Part shown: positions 17,220 through 26,160 of the stretch, in pieces
How the letters are laid out: each line of letters opens with the position of its first letter
Numbering within the stretch: position 1 is the first letter of the stretch
Assembly (NCBI RefSeq): GCF_027497255.1
Contig: NZ_CP114903.1
Coordinates: forward strand, 620,001-684,000
DNA: 64,000 bases
Source: Micromonospora sp. WMMD882
GTDB lineage: Bacteria > Actinomycetota > Actinomycetes > Mycobacteriales > Micromonosporaceae
Direction: 5' to 3'
Made by a program: the position numbers and the translations under genes
Notes under the pieces: generated by a model
Databases searched by the model: none
The model's input: only the letters and a program-made list of their open reading frames with translations
What the model was told of the DNA's origin: nothing

Positions 17220-17627
17220 TCAGTTGGCCGGGAGGGGCGGCAGCTCGTAGAGGTACGCCGGCGCCCGGTACGACAGGTAGGTGCCCTTCGACCAACTGTG
17301 GAAGCTGTTGAGGTTGTCCGCCCGGCCGCCGCAGTCGGCGGTCCGGTAGCCGGGGACGACGTGGAAGCCGCCGCTCCAGCCGAGCGCCCAGGTCGCGTCG
17401 GCCGGGACGGGACGGCAGACGTCGTCCGGGGTGGCCTGCCGGCCGACCACCTCGGTCGGGTTGCTGGAGTAGAAGACGAGGCCCTGGTCGGGGTACTGGA
17501 CCGGCTCACCGGCGGATGCCGGCGAGCCCGGCACGGTGACGGTCGACGTGGCGACCACGGCGGCGGCGACGCCTGCGGCGATCCGGGCGGCGACGCCTGC
17601 GGCGATCCGGGTGGCGGGTCCGGGCAT
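17220..17627 (-). CDS. Small secreted protein of unknown function
   Basis: 135 residues. An N-terminal signal peptide of about 39 residues ends in PGSPASA before GEPVQY. The mature part has two cysteines (DVCRPV, TADCGG) and aromatic-rich segments FHVVPGYRTAD, FHSWSKGTYLSY and APAYLYELPP. The ATG at 17627 is preceded by GGAAGGA. The signal peptide is lengthened by a perfect 24-base tandem duplication that repeats RIAAGVAA. I recognise no family; it may be a cell-wall or spore-associated protein. It converges on the lanthipeptide operon and is not clearly part of it. Confidence 0.7.
   Translation of the reverse strand: MPGPATRIAAGVAARIAAGVAAAVVATSTVTVPGSPASAGEPVQYPDQGLVFYSSNPTEVVGRQATPDDVCRPVPADATWALGWSGGFHVVPGYRTADCGGRADNLNSFHSWSKGTYLSYRAPAYLYELPPLPAN
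17563..17610 (-). repeat. 24-base perfect tandem duplication in signal peptide
   Basis: Two identical 24-base copies (17563-17586 and 17587-17610) encode a repeated RIAAGVAA in the hydrophobic core of the signal peptide. The frame is kept. Confidence 0.9.
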
Positions 17628-17808
17628 GGCTGTCCTTCCGGGGCGGTGTGCGGGGAAGGGGAGGATGTGATCCCGAGCCGGGATCATGGTCACCTCTGTC
17701 TATGCCAACGATCCATCGGGATGGTTTCGCTGTCAACTGATCGAGGCGGGTCCGCGCCGGGTCGATCTGGTCGAGCAGGGCGCGGTGGGGCCCGGCGAGC
17801 CGCTTCGG

Positions 17809-17837
17809 TTGATGGTCCGCAGGAGCAGCGGTACGAT
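17809..17837 (+). promoter_or_regulatory. Sigma-70-type promoter of the ABC-F pair
   Basis: TTGATG (17809-17814) and TACGAT (17832-17837) are separated by exactly 17 bases, close to the HrdB/sigma-70 consensus. The predicted start near 17844 leaves about 125 bases of leader before the first ABC-F gene. The rest of the 341-base gap from 17628 shows no other clear signal. Confidence 0.7.
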
Positions 17838-17859
17838 CACCTCGTGATCTACTGACACC

Positions 17860-18000
17860 ATGCCCCGCTCGTGCCGGTGGCGCTCCCTGCTCTGGTCAGG
17901 GGCGCTCGCGCGGGCATCCGGATCCGAATCGCCTTTCAGGTTCGATCTCTTCTGGTGGCAGGTGTCCTGTGTCAGACAGTGTCTTTCTGTGCGCCCGTGA
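17860..18000 (+). CDS. Possible leader peptide upstream of ABC-F gene
   Basis: ATG-initiated 46-codon frame beginning MPRSCRWRSLLWSG about 16 bases after the predicted transcription start and ending inside the ABC-F coding start (GTG 17969). It lacks a clear ribosome site, so it could only be read from a near-leaderless mRNA. Antibiotic-resistance ABC-F genes are often controlled by translated leader peptides that sense stalled ribosomes; position and overlap fit that idea. It contains a WW pair late in the peptide. This is a weak call and could be a chance frame. Confidence 0.3.
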   Translation: MPRSCRWRSLLWSGALARASGSESPFRFDLFWWQVSCVRQCLSVRP

Positions 18001-19579
18001 CGTGGCGAAATCCTATGGTGACCGGCAGGTGTTCGACGGGACGTCCCTCTCCGCGTCCCCGGGCCAGCGCATCGGCCTGGTGGGGGAGAACGGCGTCGGC
18101 AAGTCGACGCTGCTGCGGCTGCTGGCCGGGGTGGAGGAGCCCGACGCCGGCGAGGTGCGACGCCCGGCCGACTGCGGCTTCCTGTGGCAGGAGTCGCCGT
18201 TCGCGCCGGACGCGACGGTGCAGGACGTCGTCGACGACTCGCTCGCCGAGCTGCGGGCCGCCCGGACCAGGCTGGACCAGCTCACCGCAGAGCTGGAGCG
18301 ACGGCCGGACGACGCCGACGTGCTCGCCGCCTACGGCGACCAGATCGAGTGGGCGCAGGACCACGACCTCTGGGACGCCGACCGTCGGGCCGAGCTCGTG
18401 CTGGCCGGGCTCGGGCTGGCCGCCACGGATCGGTCGCGACCGCTCGCGACGCTCTCCGGAGGCCAACGTTCCCGGCTGGGTCTGGCCGGGCTGCTGATCC
18501 GGCAACCGCGGGCGATGTTGCTGGACGAGCCGACGAACCACCTCGACGACGAGGCGGTCGGTTTCCTGGAGGAGCGGTTGCGGGGGCTGCCCGGGGTGGT
18601 CGTCGTCGCCTCGCACGACCGGGTGTTCCTGGACGAGGTCTGCACCGACATCGTCGACCTGGACCCGACCCGCGGCACGGCGAGCCGCTACGGTGGCGCG
18701 TACACCGAGTACCTGCGGGCCAAACGCCGGGAGCGGATCCGCTGGCAGGAGCAGTACGCGGCCGAGCAGGTACAGCTCGACGAGCTGCGCGAGGCGGTGC
18801 GGACCACGGCGCGGGCGGTCAACCACGCGCGGACCATCAGGGACAACAACAAGGTCGGGTACGACCGGCACGGTGGCCGGGTGCAGAAGCAGGTTTCCCG
18901 ACGGGTGCGCGACGCCCGGCAACGCCTGGACGAGTTGACCCGCGACCAGGTGCGCGAACCCCCGAACCCGCTGGCTTTCGCGGCGACGCTCACCGGCAGC
19001 CCGGCAGACGACCGGGTCGCGGTGTCGCTGTCCGGGGTGGCGGTGGCCGGGCGGCTGAACGTCGACCGTCTCGACGTCTCCACATCGGAGCGGCTGCTGG
19101 TCACCGGCCCGAACGGCGCCGGCAAGTCCACCCTGCTGCGGGTGATCGCCGGTCGTCTCGTGCCGGACGCCGGAGCGGTGCTGCGGGCCGGCGGCGTCCG
19201 CATCGGCCTGTTGGAGCAGGAGGTGCGCTTCCCCGACGACGAACAGACCCCGCGGCAGGTCTACGACGCGGCGGCCGGACCCGACCCGGTGTCGTTGGCG
19301 CAACTCGGTCTGCTGGCCCCGCGCGACGTGGACCGCCCGCTCGGCCGCCTCTCCGTCGGGCAGCGACGGCGGCTGGCGCTCGCGCTGCTGGTGGCCACGC
19401 CACCGGACGTGCTGCTGCTCGACGAACCGACCAACCACCTGTCGCTGAGCCTGGTCGAGGAGCTGGAGGACGCGCTGCGGACGGCGCCCGGCGCGGTCGT
19501 CGTCGCCTCGCACGACCGCTGGCTGCGGCGCGGCTGGAAGGGCGCCGAGCTCTCCCTGTTGAACGGCGCGATCGTCTGA
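17969..19579 (+). CDS. ABC-F ribosome-protection-type ATPase (first of pair)
   Basis: 536 residues with two ATPase domains and no membrane segment, the ABC-F layout. Domain 1 has GENGVGKST, LSGGQRSRLGLAG and LLDEPTNHLDD; domain 2 has GPNGAGKST, LSVGQRRRLALALL and LLLDEPTNHLS. The linker (about residues 240-320) is the charged helical region that enters the ribosome, containing VNHARTIRDNNKVGYD. The NHLS in place of NHLD and the LSVGQ signature resemble OleB/TlrC/CarA-type macrolide self-resistance proteins. Such proteins displace ribosome-bound antibiotics. The GTG start follows a weak AGG-containing site. The drug protected against is unknown. Confidence 0.9.
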   Translation: MSDSVFLCARDVAKSYGDRQVFDGTSLSASPGQRIGLVGENGVGKSTLLRLLAGVEEPDAGEVRRPADCGFLWQESPFAPDATVQDVVDDSLAELRAARTRLDQLTAELERRPDDADVLAAYGDQIEWAQDHDLWDADRRAELVLAGLGLAATDRSRPLATLSGGQRSRLGLAGLLIRQPRAMLLDEPTNHLDDEAVGFLEERLRGLPGVVVVASHDRVFLDEVCTDIVDLDPTRGTASRYGGAYTEYLRAKRRERIRWQEQYAAEQVQLDELREAVRTTARAVNHARTIRDNNKVGYDRHGGRVQKQVSRRVRDARQRLDELTRDQVREPPNPLAFAATLTGSPADDRVAVSLSGVAVAGRLNVDRLDVSTSERLLVTGPNGAGKSTLLRVIAGRLVPDAGAVLRAGGVRIGLLEQEVRFPDDEQTPRQVYDAAAGPDPVSLAQLGLLAPRDVDRPLGRLSVGQRRRLALALLVATPPDVLLLDEPTNHLSLSLVEELEDALRTAPGAVVVASHDRWLRRGWKGAELSLLNGAIV

Positions 19580-19591
19580 ATGAGGTGTCCC

Positions 19592-21211
19592 ATGTCAGCT
19601 CAGCTCACGTTGCGGGCCGTCAGCAAGTCCTTCGCCCACCGCCGCGTGTTCGACGCCGTCTCCTGCGCCGTCCGGCCCGGCGAGCGGGTCGGCATCGTGG
19701 GGGAGAACGGCGTCGGCAAGTCCACGCTCCTGCGGATGATCGCCGGCCGCGACGATCCGGACGACGGCGAGATCATCGTGACGGCGGCCGGCGGCGTGGG
19801 GCACCTGGGCCAGGTGGTCGACCTGCCGGACGACTCGACCGTCGGCGACGCGATCGACGCCGCGCTCGGCGAGATCCGCGAGCTGGGGCGGCGGATCGCC
19901 GCCGCCGAGCGGGAGCTCGGGTCCGCCACCGACGAGCGGATGGCCGAGTACGGCGCGCTGCGGACGGCCTTCGAACTGCGGGACGGGTACCGGGCCGACG
20001 CCAAGGTCCAGGCGGCGATGTCCAGACTCGGCGTCGGCGACCTCGACCGGGATCGTCGGCTCGGCACGCTGTCCGGTGGTCAGCTCGCCCGGCTCGCGCT
20101 GGCCGGCGTGCTCTCCGCCGAGCCGGAGCTGCTGCTGCTCGACGAGCCGACGAACGACCTCGACCAGGAGGCGGTGGCCTGGCTGGAGGGCCGGTTGCGT
20201 GGCCACCACGGCACGGTCGTCGTGGTCACCCACGACCGGCTGCTGCTGGAGCGGGTCGCGACCGCGATCGTCGAGGTCGACGGCGACCGGCGCACGGTGC
20301 GCCGGTACGGCGACGGCTACGCCGGCTATCTCGCCGAGAGGCGCGCCGCCCGGCAGCGCTGGGAGCAGGCGTACGCGGAGTGGGTGGGTGAGGTCGAGCG
20401 TTGGACGGAGTGGGGCGCGACCACCGCCTACCGGGTGGCCCCCGGTCGCGCCATCAGGGACCACAACAAGTGCAAGTACAACGGTGACGGCAGACGGGTG
20501 CAGGAGTCCATCTCCACCCGGGTGCGCAGCGCGGCCGAGCGACTCGGGCGGTTGCGGGCCGAGCCGGTGCCCGAGCCGCCCGAGCCGCTGCGCCTGCACG
20601 CTCCGCTGGACGCCGACGGCCTCGACGGACCGGTGCTGGAACTGCGCGACGTACGGGTCGACGGCCGGCTCGACGTCGACGAGCTGGTGTTGTCCGCCGG
20701 CCAGCGGCTGCTGGTGTCGGGTCCCAACGGGGCGGGCAAGTCCACGTTGCTGGAGGTGGCGTCGGGCCGGCTGCGCCCGGACCGGGGCGCCGTCGTACGC
20801 CACGGCCGGATCGGATACCTGCCGCAGGACGTCCCGCCGCCCCGGCCGGACGTCAGTCTCCTGACCGCGTTCAGCCAGGGTCGGGTGGGCGCCCCGGAGG
20901 AGCACCGGGAACGTCTGCGGTCGATGGGTTTGTTCCGGCCGGACGACTTCCGTACGCCGGTCGGCGCGCTGTCGGTCGGGCAACGGCGTCGGCTCGCGCT
21001 GGCCCGCCTGCTGGACCGGGACGCCGACCTCCTGCTGCTCGACGAGCCGACGAACCACCTGTCCCTGACGCTGGTGGAGGAGTTCGAGGCCGCGCTGGAG
21101 GGCTACCCCGGCGCGGTCGTCGTGGTCTCGCACGACCGGATGCTGCGCCAGCGGTGGCGGGGCGGCGAGCTCACCCTGCGCTCCGGGCGGCTGAGCCGCC
21201 GGACGGCGTAG
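19592..21211 (+). CDS. ABC-F ribosome-protection-type ATPase (second of pair)
   Basis: 539 residues, same layout as the preceding gene: GENGVGKST and LSGGQLARLALAG with LLDEPTNDLDQ in domain 1, then GPNGAGKST, LSVGQRRRLALARLL and LLLDEPTNHLS in domain 2. The inter-domain helical linker has RAIRDHNKCKYNGDG, parallel to the first copy. ATG 19592 is preferred because GAGGTG lies just upstream; an in-frame ATG at 19580 overlaps the previous stop (TGAATG). The two genes are an ancient tandem pair, clearly diverged in sequence. Both are probably translated from one mRNA and protect the ribosome, perhaps against different ligands. Confidence 0.9.
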   Translation: MSAQLTLRAVSKSFAHRRVFDAVSCAVRPGERVGIVGENGVGKSTLLRMIAGRDDPDDGEIIVTAAGGVGHLGQVVDLPDDSTVGDAIDAALGEIRELGRRIAAAERELGSATDERMAEYGALRTAFELRDGYRADAKVQAAMSRLGVGDLDRDRRLGTLSGGQLARLALAGVLSAEPELLLLDEPTNDLDQEAVAWLEGRLRGHHGTVVVVTHDRLLLERVATAIVEVDGDRRTVRRYGDGYAGYLAERRAARQRWEQAYAEWVGEVERWTEWGATTAYRVAPGRAIRDHNKCKYNGDGRRVQESISTRVRSAAERLGRLRAEPVPEPPEPLRLHAPLDADGLDGPVLELRDVRVDGRLDVDELVLSAGQRLLVSGPNGAGKSTLLEVASGRLRPDRGAVVRHGRIGYLPQDVPPPRPDVSLLTAFSQGRVGAPEEHRERLRSMGLFRPDDFRTPVGALSVGQRRRLALARLLDRDADLLLLDEPTNHLSLTLVEEFEAALEGYPGAVVVVSHDRMLRQRWRGGELTLRSGRLSRRTA

Positions 21212-21224
21212 CCACCACCCGCCC

Positions 21225-21259
21225 GACCAGCACCGGGTCACCTCGGCCCGGTGCTGGTC
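21225..21259. terminator. Strong bidirectional terminator
   Basis: A perfect 13-base stem (21225-21237 with 21247-21259) around a nine-base loop lies 13 bases after the second ABC-F stop. It separates this operon from the converging giant secreted gene. Confidence 0.75.
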
Positions 21260-21323
21260 GTGACGTTCCCTTCCAGCCTGCCCGGCGGCGTCTCAGCGCA
21301 GGGCCACCGGCGGCCTCGCAGGG

Positions 21324-24300
21324 TCAGCAGCGGTTGGCGACGCAGAGCGGCAGGTCCGGGCTGTCGCCGGGAAGCGGCGGGTCAGGGGCGCCCGGCAGCG
21401 GTGTGGGGTTGCCTGGCGTGGGGCCGCCGGCCGCGCCGTTGTTGAACCAGGCGCGGATGCCGCCCTGATCGTCGAGGACGAGGTAGTCGGCCCGGCGATC
21501 GCCGTTGATCTCGGCGAGTTCCACCCGGTCACCCGGGTAGCCGGCGCCCGAGGCGACCTCGCCGAGCGACAGCCAGGCCGAGCCGGGTCCGCCCCGGTTG
21601 TTGAGCCAGGCCCGGATCTGCCCGCGCCCACCGATGACCAGGTAGTCGTCGCGGCGGTCGCCGTCGAGGTCGGCGAAGGTGACGGTGTTCCCGGCCGCGC
21701 CGACGCCGGCGGCGATCTCGCCCTGGGCCGCCCAGGTGACGGCGCTGCCGACGCCGGTGTTGAGCCAGGCCTGGACCTGGCCGAGGTCGCCGACGAGCAG
21801 GTAGTCGTCGCGTCCGTCGCCGTTGACGTCGGCGAAGCGCACCTGGCTCCGGGGGCCGGCGCCGGTGGCGACCTGACCCGACGACGTCCAGGCCACGGCG
21901 TCGCCGGTTCCCGTGTTCCGCCACAGCCGGATCTGTCCCTGGTCGCCGACGAGCAGGTAGTCGTCGCGTCCGTCGCCGTCGAGGTCGGCGAAGCGCACCT
22001 GCTCACGTGGGCCGGCGCCGGTGGCGACCTCACCACGCCAGTTCCAGCCGACCCGGCCACCGTCGCGCACGTTGAGCCAGGCCCGCACCTGGCCCTGCTC
22101 ACCGACCGCGAGGTAGTCGTCGCGTCCGTCGCCGTTGAGGTCGGCCAGCCGTACCTGCTCCCGGCCGACGCCGCTGGTCGCGATCAGGCCCTGCCAGTCC
22201 CACGGGTCGGGGCGACCGTACCGGTCGTTGAGCCAGGCGCGGACCTGCCCCTGCTCGCCGACGACGAGGTAGTCGTCGCGGCCGTCGCCGTTGACGTCGG
22301 CCAGGGCGAGCTCGGCGCTCGTCGCGCCGACGCCGCCGGCGACGTCACCCTGATAGATCCACGGTCGCTCGGATCCGACGTCGTTCAGCCAGCCACGGAT
22401 CTGCGCCTGGTCGCTGACGGTCAGGTAGTCGTCGCGGCCGTCGCCGTCGAGGTCGGCGAACCGGACGCGGTCCCGGGTCGAGCCCACCCCGGTGGCGACC
22501 TCGCCCTGGTAACTCCACCCCGGGCCGCCGGCGCCGTACGCGTTCAGCCAGGCTTTCACCTGGCCCTGGTCACCGACGACGAGGTAGTCCACCCGACCGT
22601 CCACGTCGATGTCGGCGAAGCGCACCTGGTCGCGGGTCGCGCCGACCCCGGGGGCGACCACGCCCAGGGCCGTCCAGGACACCGCGTCGCCGACGCCGGC
22701 GTTGCGCCACGCCTGCACCTGGCCCTGGTCGCCGACGAGCAGGTAGTCGTCGCGGCCGTCGCCGTCGAGGTCGGCGAACCGGACCTGCTCACGCGGCCCC
22801 GCGCCCGAGGCGACCTCGCCCCGGAACTGCCAGCCGAAACTGTCACCACTGCGCCGGTTCAGCCACAACCGGACCTGCCCCTGGTCGTCGACGAGCAGGT
22901 AGTCGTCCTGGCCGTCGCCGTTGAGGTCGGCGAACCGGACCTGCTCGCGGGGGCCGGTGCCCGGGGCGATCTCACCGACCCAGTTCCAGCCGGCCGGCCG
23001 GGGGGTGCCGGGAGGCGGGTTGCCCGCCGGGCTGCCGCACGGGGAGGAGTCACCGGCGACCGGGGGACGGATGAGCCCTTCGGCGAGGGCGTCGGTGACG
23101 GCCCGACCGAACGCGTCGGCCATCTTGCGGTAGCCGGTGTTGTTCGGGTGCAACGAGTCGGTCAGGTCCGCGGCGGTCACCGCGCTCATGCTGACCAGCC
23201 GCACCGGCCGCCCCTCGGCGCGCAGCTCGTCGACGATGCCGGCGACCCGCGCGTTGTACTGCTGGATCCGGTTGTTGGTCACGCTCGTCAGTGACGGCAC
23301 GAGAGTGGCCACCAGCACGGTGGTCTCCGGGGCCAGCCGGAGGATGTGTTCGACGAGCGCCTGCAACCGGGCCGGCGCCGACGCGACGTCGACGTTGTTG
23401 GCCAGGTCGTTGGTGCCGATGTGCAGGGTGACCACGTTGGGCCGGTAGCGGCGCACCGTGCAGTCGCCGACCAGGTTGTCGATCTGGCTGATCCGCCAGC
23501 CCGGGTGCCCTTCGTGGTCGGTGTCGGGCAACTGGCCGGAGTCCACCGAGCCGACGAAGTCCAGCGCCCCGGGCTTGGCCGACAGTTGATCCCACAGCCG
23601 GGCCCGGTAACCGGTCCCCGCCGGGCTCCCGCCGACCCCGTGGGTGATCGAGTCGCCCAACGGAAGCACCCGCAGATCCACGTTGCCCGGCGCCGGCGTC
23701 ACCGACGGCGGCGTCGGCAACGGACCGTCCGGATCCTCGGTCATCCCGAAGCTGTAACCGGTGTCGACGTTCGGGCCCGGGACGTTCTGCCGGGCGTAGG
23801 GGACGGTGTTCCACCAGGTGAAAGCGCCTTCGTACCAGACCCGGTTCTCCCACTTGTAGGTCATGCCCGCCGGCACCCCGTGGTACAGGAACCGGCCTCT
23901 CGACCCGGCCGGCACGCCGTTGCGCGCATCGCCGCCGGGCAGGGCGAAGCTGTGGTGGCCGGGACCGTCGGCGTTGCGGATGGCACGGTACCCGGACATC
24001 ATGGTCGCCGGGTCCGAGCCGAACACGCAGCCGTTCGACTTGTACCAGTCCCACACGTACGTCGGGTCGCCGCCCTTGCGCAGCCGCAGGTCACCGAGGC
24101 AGTACTTGTCGCTCCACGAGCCGTTGGCCGAGTACGCGATGTGCAACTGCCCGTTCGGGTCGACGATCGGCTCGGGCGCCTCGTTGACGAACGGGTCACC
24201 GACCACCCGTTCCCACGACTCCCGGGGCTGGGAGATCCGGTACCTCGGCCCGGTCGTGGTGGTGGGGTTGGTCATCCGGGCGAGGTAGATGTTCTGCTCG

Positions 24301-25547
24301 ACGTTCGTGGCGCCCTCCCAGCCCGACCAGACGAACCACAGTTGGTTGTCGAAGGTGAACGCCGTGCCGTCGATCGCCCACCGGTCGTCGGGCAGGCTCA
24401 GCTTCTGGTGGCTGCCGTAGCCGCCGGTCGGCGACGACGAGCTGATCACGTACATCCGGTGGGCGGCGCCCGCCCCGGCGGTGAAGTACACGTGGTAGCG
24501 GCCCGAGACGGCGACCAGTTGCGGCACCCACAGCTCGGCCAGGCCCGGGTTGCTCCAGATCCGGCGGGGCGGGGCGTCACCCAGCGCGGCCAGGCTGGCC
24601 GCCGACCTCGTGTAGATGCCGTCCCCACCGGACTCCACCGAGTGGTAGGTGTCGCCGACCCGGATCACGCTCGGGTCGGCGCCCCGGACGAACAGTCGCC
24701 CCGGGGTGGGCGGCGGCAGCAGGTCCGGTAGCGGCTGACCCTCGACGTTCCAGCCGCGCATCTCCCAGGCCAGGTGCTCCTCCAGCTCGATGGCCAACTC
24801 GGCGGCCTCCTCCGCGGCCACCGCGAACGGCACGCCGAAGGCCGACTGCAACGCGGGGACCTTGACGAGTAGCCAGTTGCCGAAGTTCTTCAACGCGCCC
24901 GGCAGGTAGTCCTTCGCGAAGCCCGTCGCGTACCTCTCCCAGACGAAGCCGACGACCAGGCCGACGACCGTGCGGATGATGATGTCCGCCCAGGCCCCGG
25001 CGGTCGCCAGGTCGCCCGCGAAGGCGTGTACGATCAGACCGCTGACGAAACCGGTCACGGCGCCCTGCATGGGGGTGCAGATCAGCGGCACTGTCGCCGC
25101 GCCCACGCCGGTGCTCAACAACGCGCCGACGCACAGCACCCGTAGCCCGTAGCCGGCGAGAGCGCCGATCGCCAGGGCGATGAGCTGGATCCACCACGAC
25201 GACGACCGGACCTCCGTGGCCGGCACGGTGAGCGTCATCCCCGCCCCGTCCGGGGTCAGCGTCAACGTGCCGTCGAAGTCCGGCACCGAGGAGACGTCGA
25301 GGGCGGCGACCCCACCGGGCGGATTCTCCCGTAGGTCCTTCTTGATGGATGCGCCGAGCCCACCGTCCTGGCGGATCTCGGCCTGGATCTGCGGCACGAC
25401 CTGACGGATGACCGCGGGGTCCAGGCCCATGTCCGCCGCGGTGAGGGTGAGGGTGAGATCAGTGGCGGCCCGCGCGGGCACGGCACCGAGGGACGCCACC
25501 AGCACCGCGACGAGCAATGCGGATATCGCGAACCGGATTTTCTGCAC
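21324..25547 (-). CDS. Secreted GH43 / SGNH-esterase / FG-GAP repeat protein
   Basis: About 1407 residues from the GTG at 25547 (signal peptide KIRFAISALLVAVLVASLG ending AVPARA). In order: a small N-terminal domain; a strongly hydrophobic Gly/Ala-rich part (about 110-215); a GH43-like five-bladed propeller (about 280-610) with catalytic-looking Asp in GADPSVI, Asp in WAIDGT and Glu in NEAPEPI; an SGNH/GDSL esterase (about 625-800) with LGDSITHG, GTNDLANN and SLHPNNTGY; and ten FG-GAP repeats of about 53 residues. It likely cleaves arabinose or xylose side chains and acyl esters on plant polysaccharide. A GTG at 25637 in frame would add 30 residues before the signal peptide and seems less likely. 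Confidence 0.85.
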   Translation of the reverse strand: MQKIRFAISALLVAVLVASLGAVPARAATDLTLTLTAADMGLDPAVIRQVVPQIQAEIRQDGGLGASIKKDLRENPPGGVAALDVSSVPDFDGTLTLTPDGAGMTLTVPATEVRSSSWWIQLIALAIGALAGYGLRVLCVGALLSTGVGAATVPLICTPMQGAVTGFVSGLIVHAFAGDLATAGAWADIIIRTVVGLVVGFVWERYATGFAKDYLPGALKNFGNWLLVKVPALQSAFGVPFAVAAEEAAELAIELEEHLAWEMRGWNVEGQPLPDLLPPPTPGRLFVRGADPSVIRVGDTYHSVESGGDGIYTRSAASLAALGDAPPRRIWSNPGLAELWVPQLVAVSGRYHVYFTAGAGAAHRMYVISSSSPTGGYGSHQKLSLPDDRWAIDGTAFTFDNQLWFVWSGWEGATNVEQNIYLARMTNPTTTTGPRYRISQPRESWERVVGDPFVNEAPEPIVDPNGQLHIAYSANGSWSDKYCLGDLRLRKGGDPTYVWDWYKSNGCVFGSDPATMMSGYRAIRNADGPGHHSFALPGGDARNGVPAGSRGRFLYHGVPAGMTYKWENRVWYEGAFTWWNTVPYARQNVPGPNVDTGYSFGMTEDPDGPLPTPPSVTPAPGNVDLRVLPLGDSITHGVGGSPAGTGYRARLWDQLSAKPGALDFVGSVDSGQLPDTDHEGHPGWRISQIDNLVGDCTVRRYRPNVVTLHIGTNDLANNVDVASAPARLQALVEHILRLAPETTVLVATLVPSLTSVTNNRIQQYNARVAGIVDELRAEGRPVRLVSMSAVTAADLTDSLHPNNTGYRKMADAFGRAVTDALAEGLIRPPVAGDSSPCGSPAGNPPPGTPRPAGWNWVGEIAPGTGPREQVRFADLNGDGQDDYLLVDDQGQVRLWLNRRSGDSFGWQFRGEVASGAGPREQVRFADLDGDGRDDYLLVGDQGQVQAWRNAGVGDAVSWTALGVVAPGVGATRDQVRFADIDVDGRVDYLVVGDQGQVKAWLNAYGAGGPGWSYQGEVATGVGSTRDRVRFADLDGDGRDDYLTVSDQAQIRGWLNDVGSERPWIYQGDVAGGVGATSAELALADVNGDGRDDYLVVGEQGQVRAWLNDRYGRPDPWDWQGLIATSGVGREQVRLADLNGDGRDDYLAVGEQGQVRAWLNVRDGGRVGWNWRGEVATGAGPREQVRFADLDGDGRDDYLLVGDQGQIRLWRNTGTGDAVAWTSSGQVATGAGPRSQVRFADVNGDGRDDYLLVGDLGQVQAWLNTGVGSAVTWAAQGEIAAGVGAAGNTVTFADLDGDRRDDYLVIGGRGQIRAWLNNRGGPGSAWLSLGEVASGAGYPGDRVELAEINGDRRADYLVLDDQGGIRAWFNNGAAGGPTPGNPTPLPGAPDPPLPGDSPDLPLCVANRC
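21440..22990 (-). repeat. Ten FG-GAP/VCBS-type coding repeats
   Basis: Ten tandem units of roughly 155-160 bases, each encoding a variant of RFADLDGDGRDDYLLVGD followed by GQVRAWLN and a Trp-containing spacer. The DxDGxxD loop is a calcium-binding signature of beta-propeller blades. Units 9 and 10 have drifted (DGDRRDD, NGDRRAD). Confidence 0.9.
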
Positions 25548-25667
25548 AGTGGCATTCAACTGTCTTGACGCCCGGCGGCAGTGTCGCCCAGGTGAACATT
25601 GCCCGGCAGCGCATGGCGATCGGGACGTCGTGACCACCCGAGCAGGTCGACGGCGCCGGCCGTGCGC

Positions 25668-26039
25668 TCAGCCGGTCGGGCCGAGCTGGCCGGCGAGCGC
25701 TTCGGGGGCGCGCATCCGCCAGGCGTCGGTGACGAGCTCGTCGAGACGGTCGACGTCGACCCGGTCGAGTCGCAGCATCACCAGGGGAAGCCCGTCGTAG
25801 CCGGGGGTGGTGAAGAAGAGGTCGGGCTCGCCGAGGAGCAGCGCCTGCTTCTCGGCCTCGTCGCCGACGTAGAGCACGGCGATGTCGGTGCGGATGACGC
25901 GCGGCCCGCCCGGCCGACGCTCGGGGTAGGACCAGACGAAGCCCTTGTCGGCCACCCGGAAGTCGAACCCGTCGCTGTCGACCTCGGTGACGTGCGGCAA
26001 CGCCAGGGCCAGTCGACGTACGTCGGCGGCGTCAGCCAT
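25668..26039 (-). CDS. MmcQ/YjbR family protein
   Basis: 123 residues of the YjbR/CyaY-like fold: N-terminal ADVRRLALALPHVTE, the FRVADKGFVWSYPER strand, then FFTTPGYDGLPLVMLRLDRVD and a closing helix with LVTDAWRMRAP. These are small DNA-binding-like or unknown-function proteins common in actinobacteria. ATG 26039 is preferred over GTG 26045 because GAGAGG sits five bases upstream of it. It is a single gene, and nothing nearby explains its role. Confidence 0.85.
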   Translation of the reverse strand: MADAADVRRLALALPHVTEVDSDGFDFRVADKGFVWSYPERRPGGPRVIRTDIAVLYVGDEAEKQALLLGEPDLFFTTPGYDGLPLVMLRLDRVDVDRLDELVTDAWRMRAPEALAGQLGPTG

Positions 26040-26100
26040 CGGCACCTCTCAGGGGCGTCACCTGCGGCATGTCGACAGGCTAACCGCCGGGTCCGACATC

Positions 26101-26138
26101 GTGACCCGGCCGCCCGGGTACGCGGGCGGCCGGGTCAC
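26101..26138 (-). terminator. Terminator of the proline-rich membrane protein gene
   Basis: A perfect 16-base stem (26101-26116 with 26123-26138) and six-base loop GGTACG lies 22 bases beyond the stop at 26161 on the minus strand. Confidence 0.75.
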
Positions 26139-26160
26139 GGACGGGCCGGTCACCGGGTGG

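Noticed and set aside
17809..17837. WhiB7/WblC-type control of the ABC-F promoter
   Set aside because: The AT-rich block expected just upstream of the -35 is absent here.
21440..22990. Repeat array as a mobile or non-coding repeat
   Set aside because: Units are in-frame coding repeats of the FG-GAP type with intact DxDG motifs.
23346..24731. Long plus-strand frame opposite the GH43-SGNH gene
   Set aside because: Shadow frame without recognisable domains; the minus-strand gene is clear.
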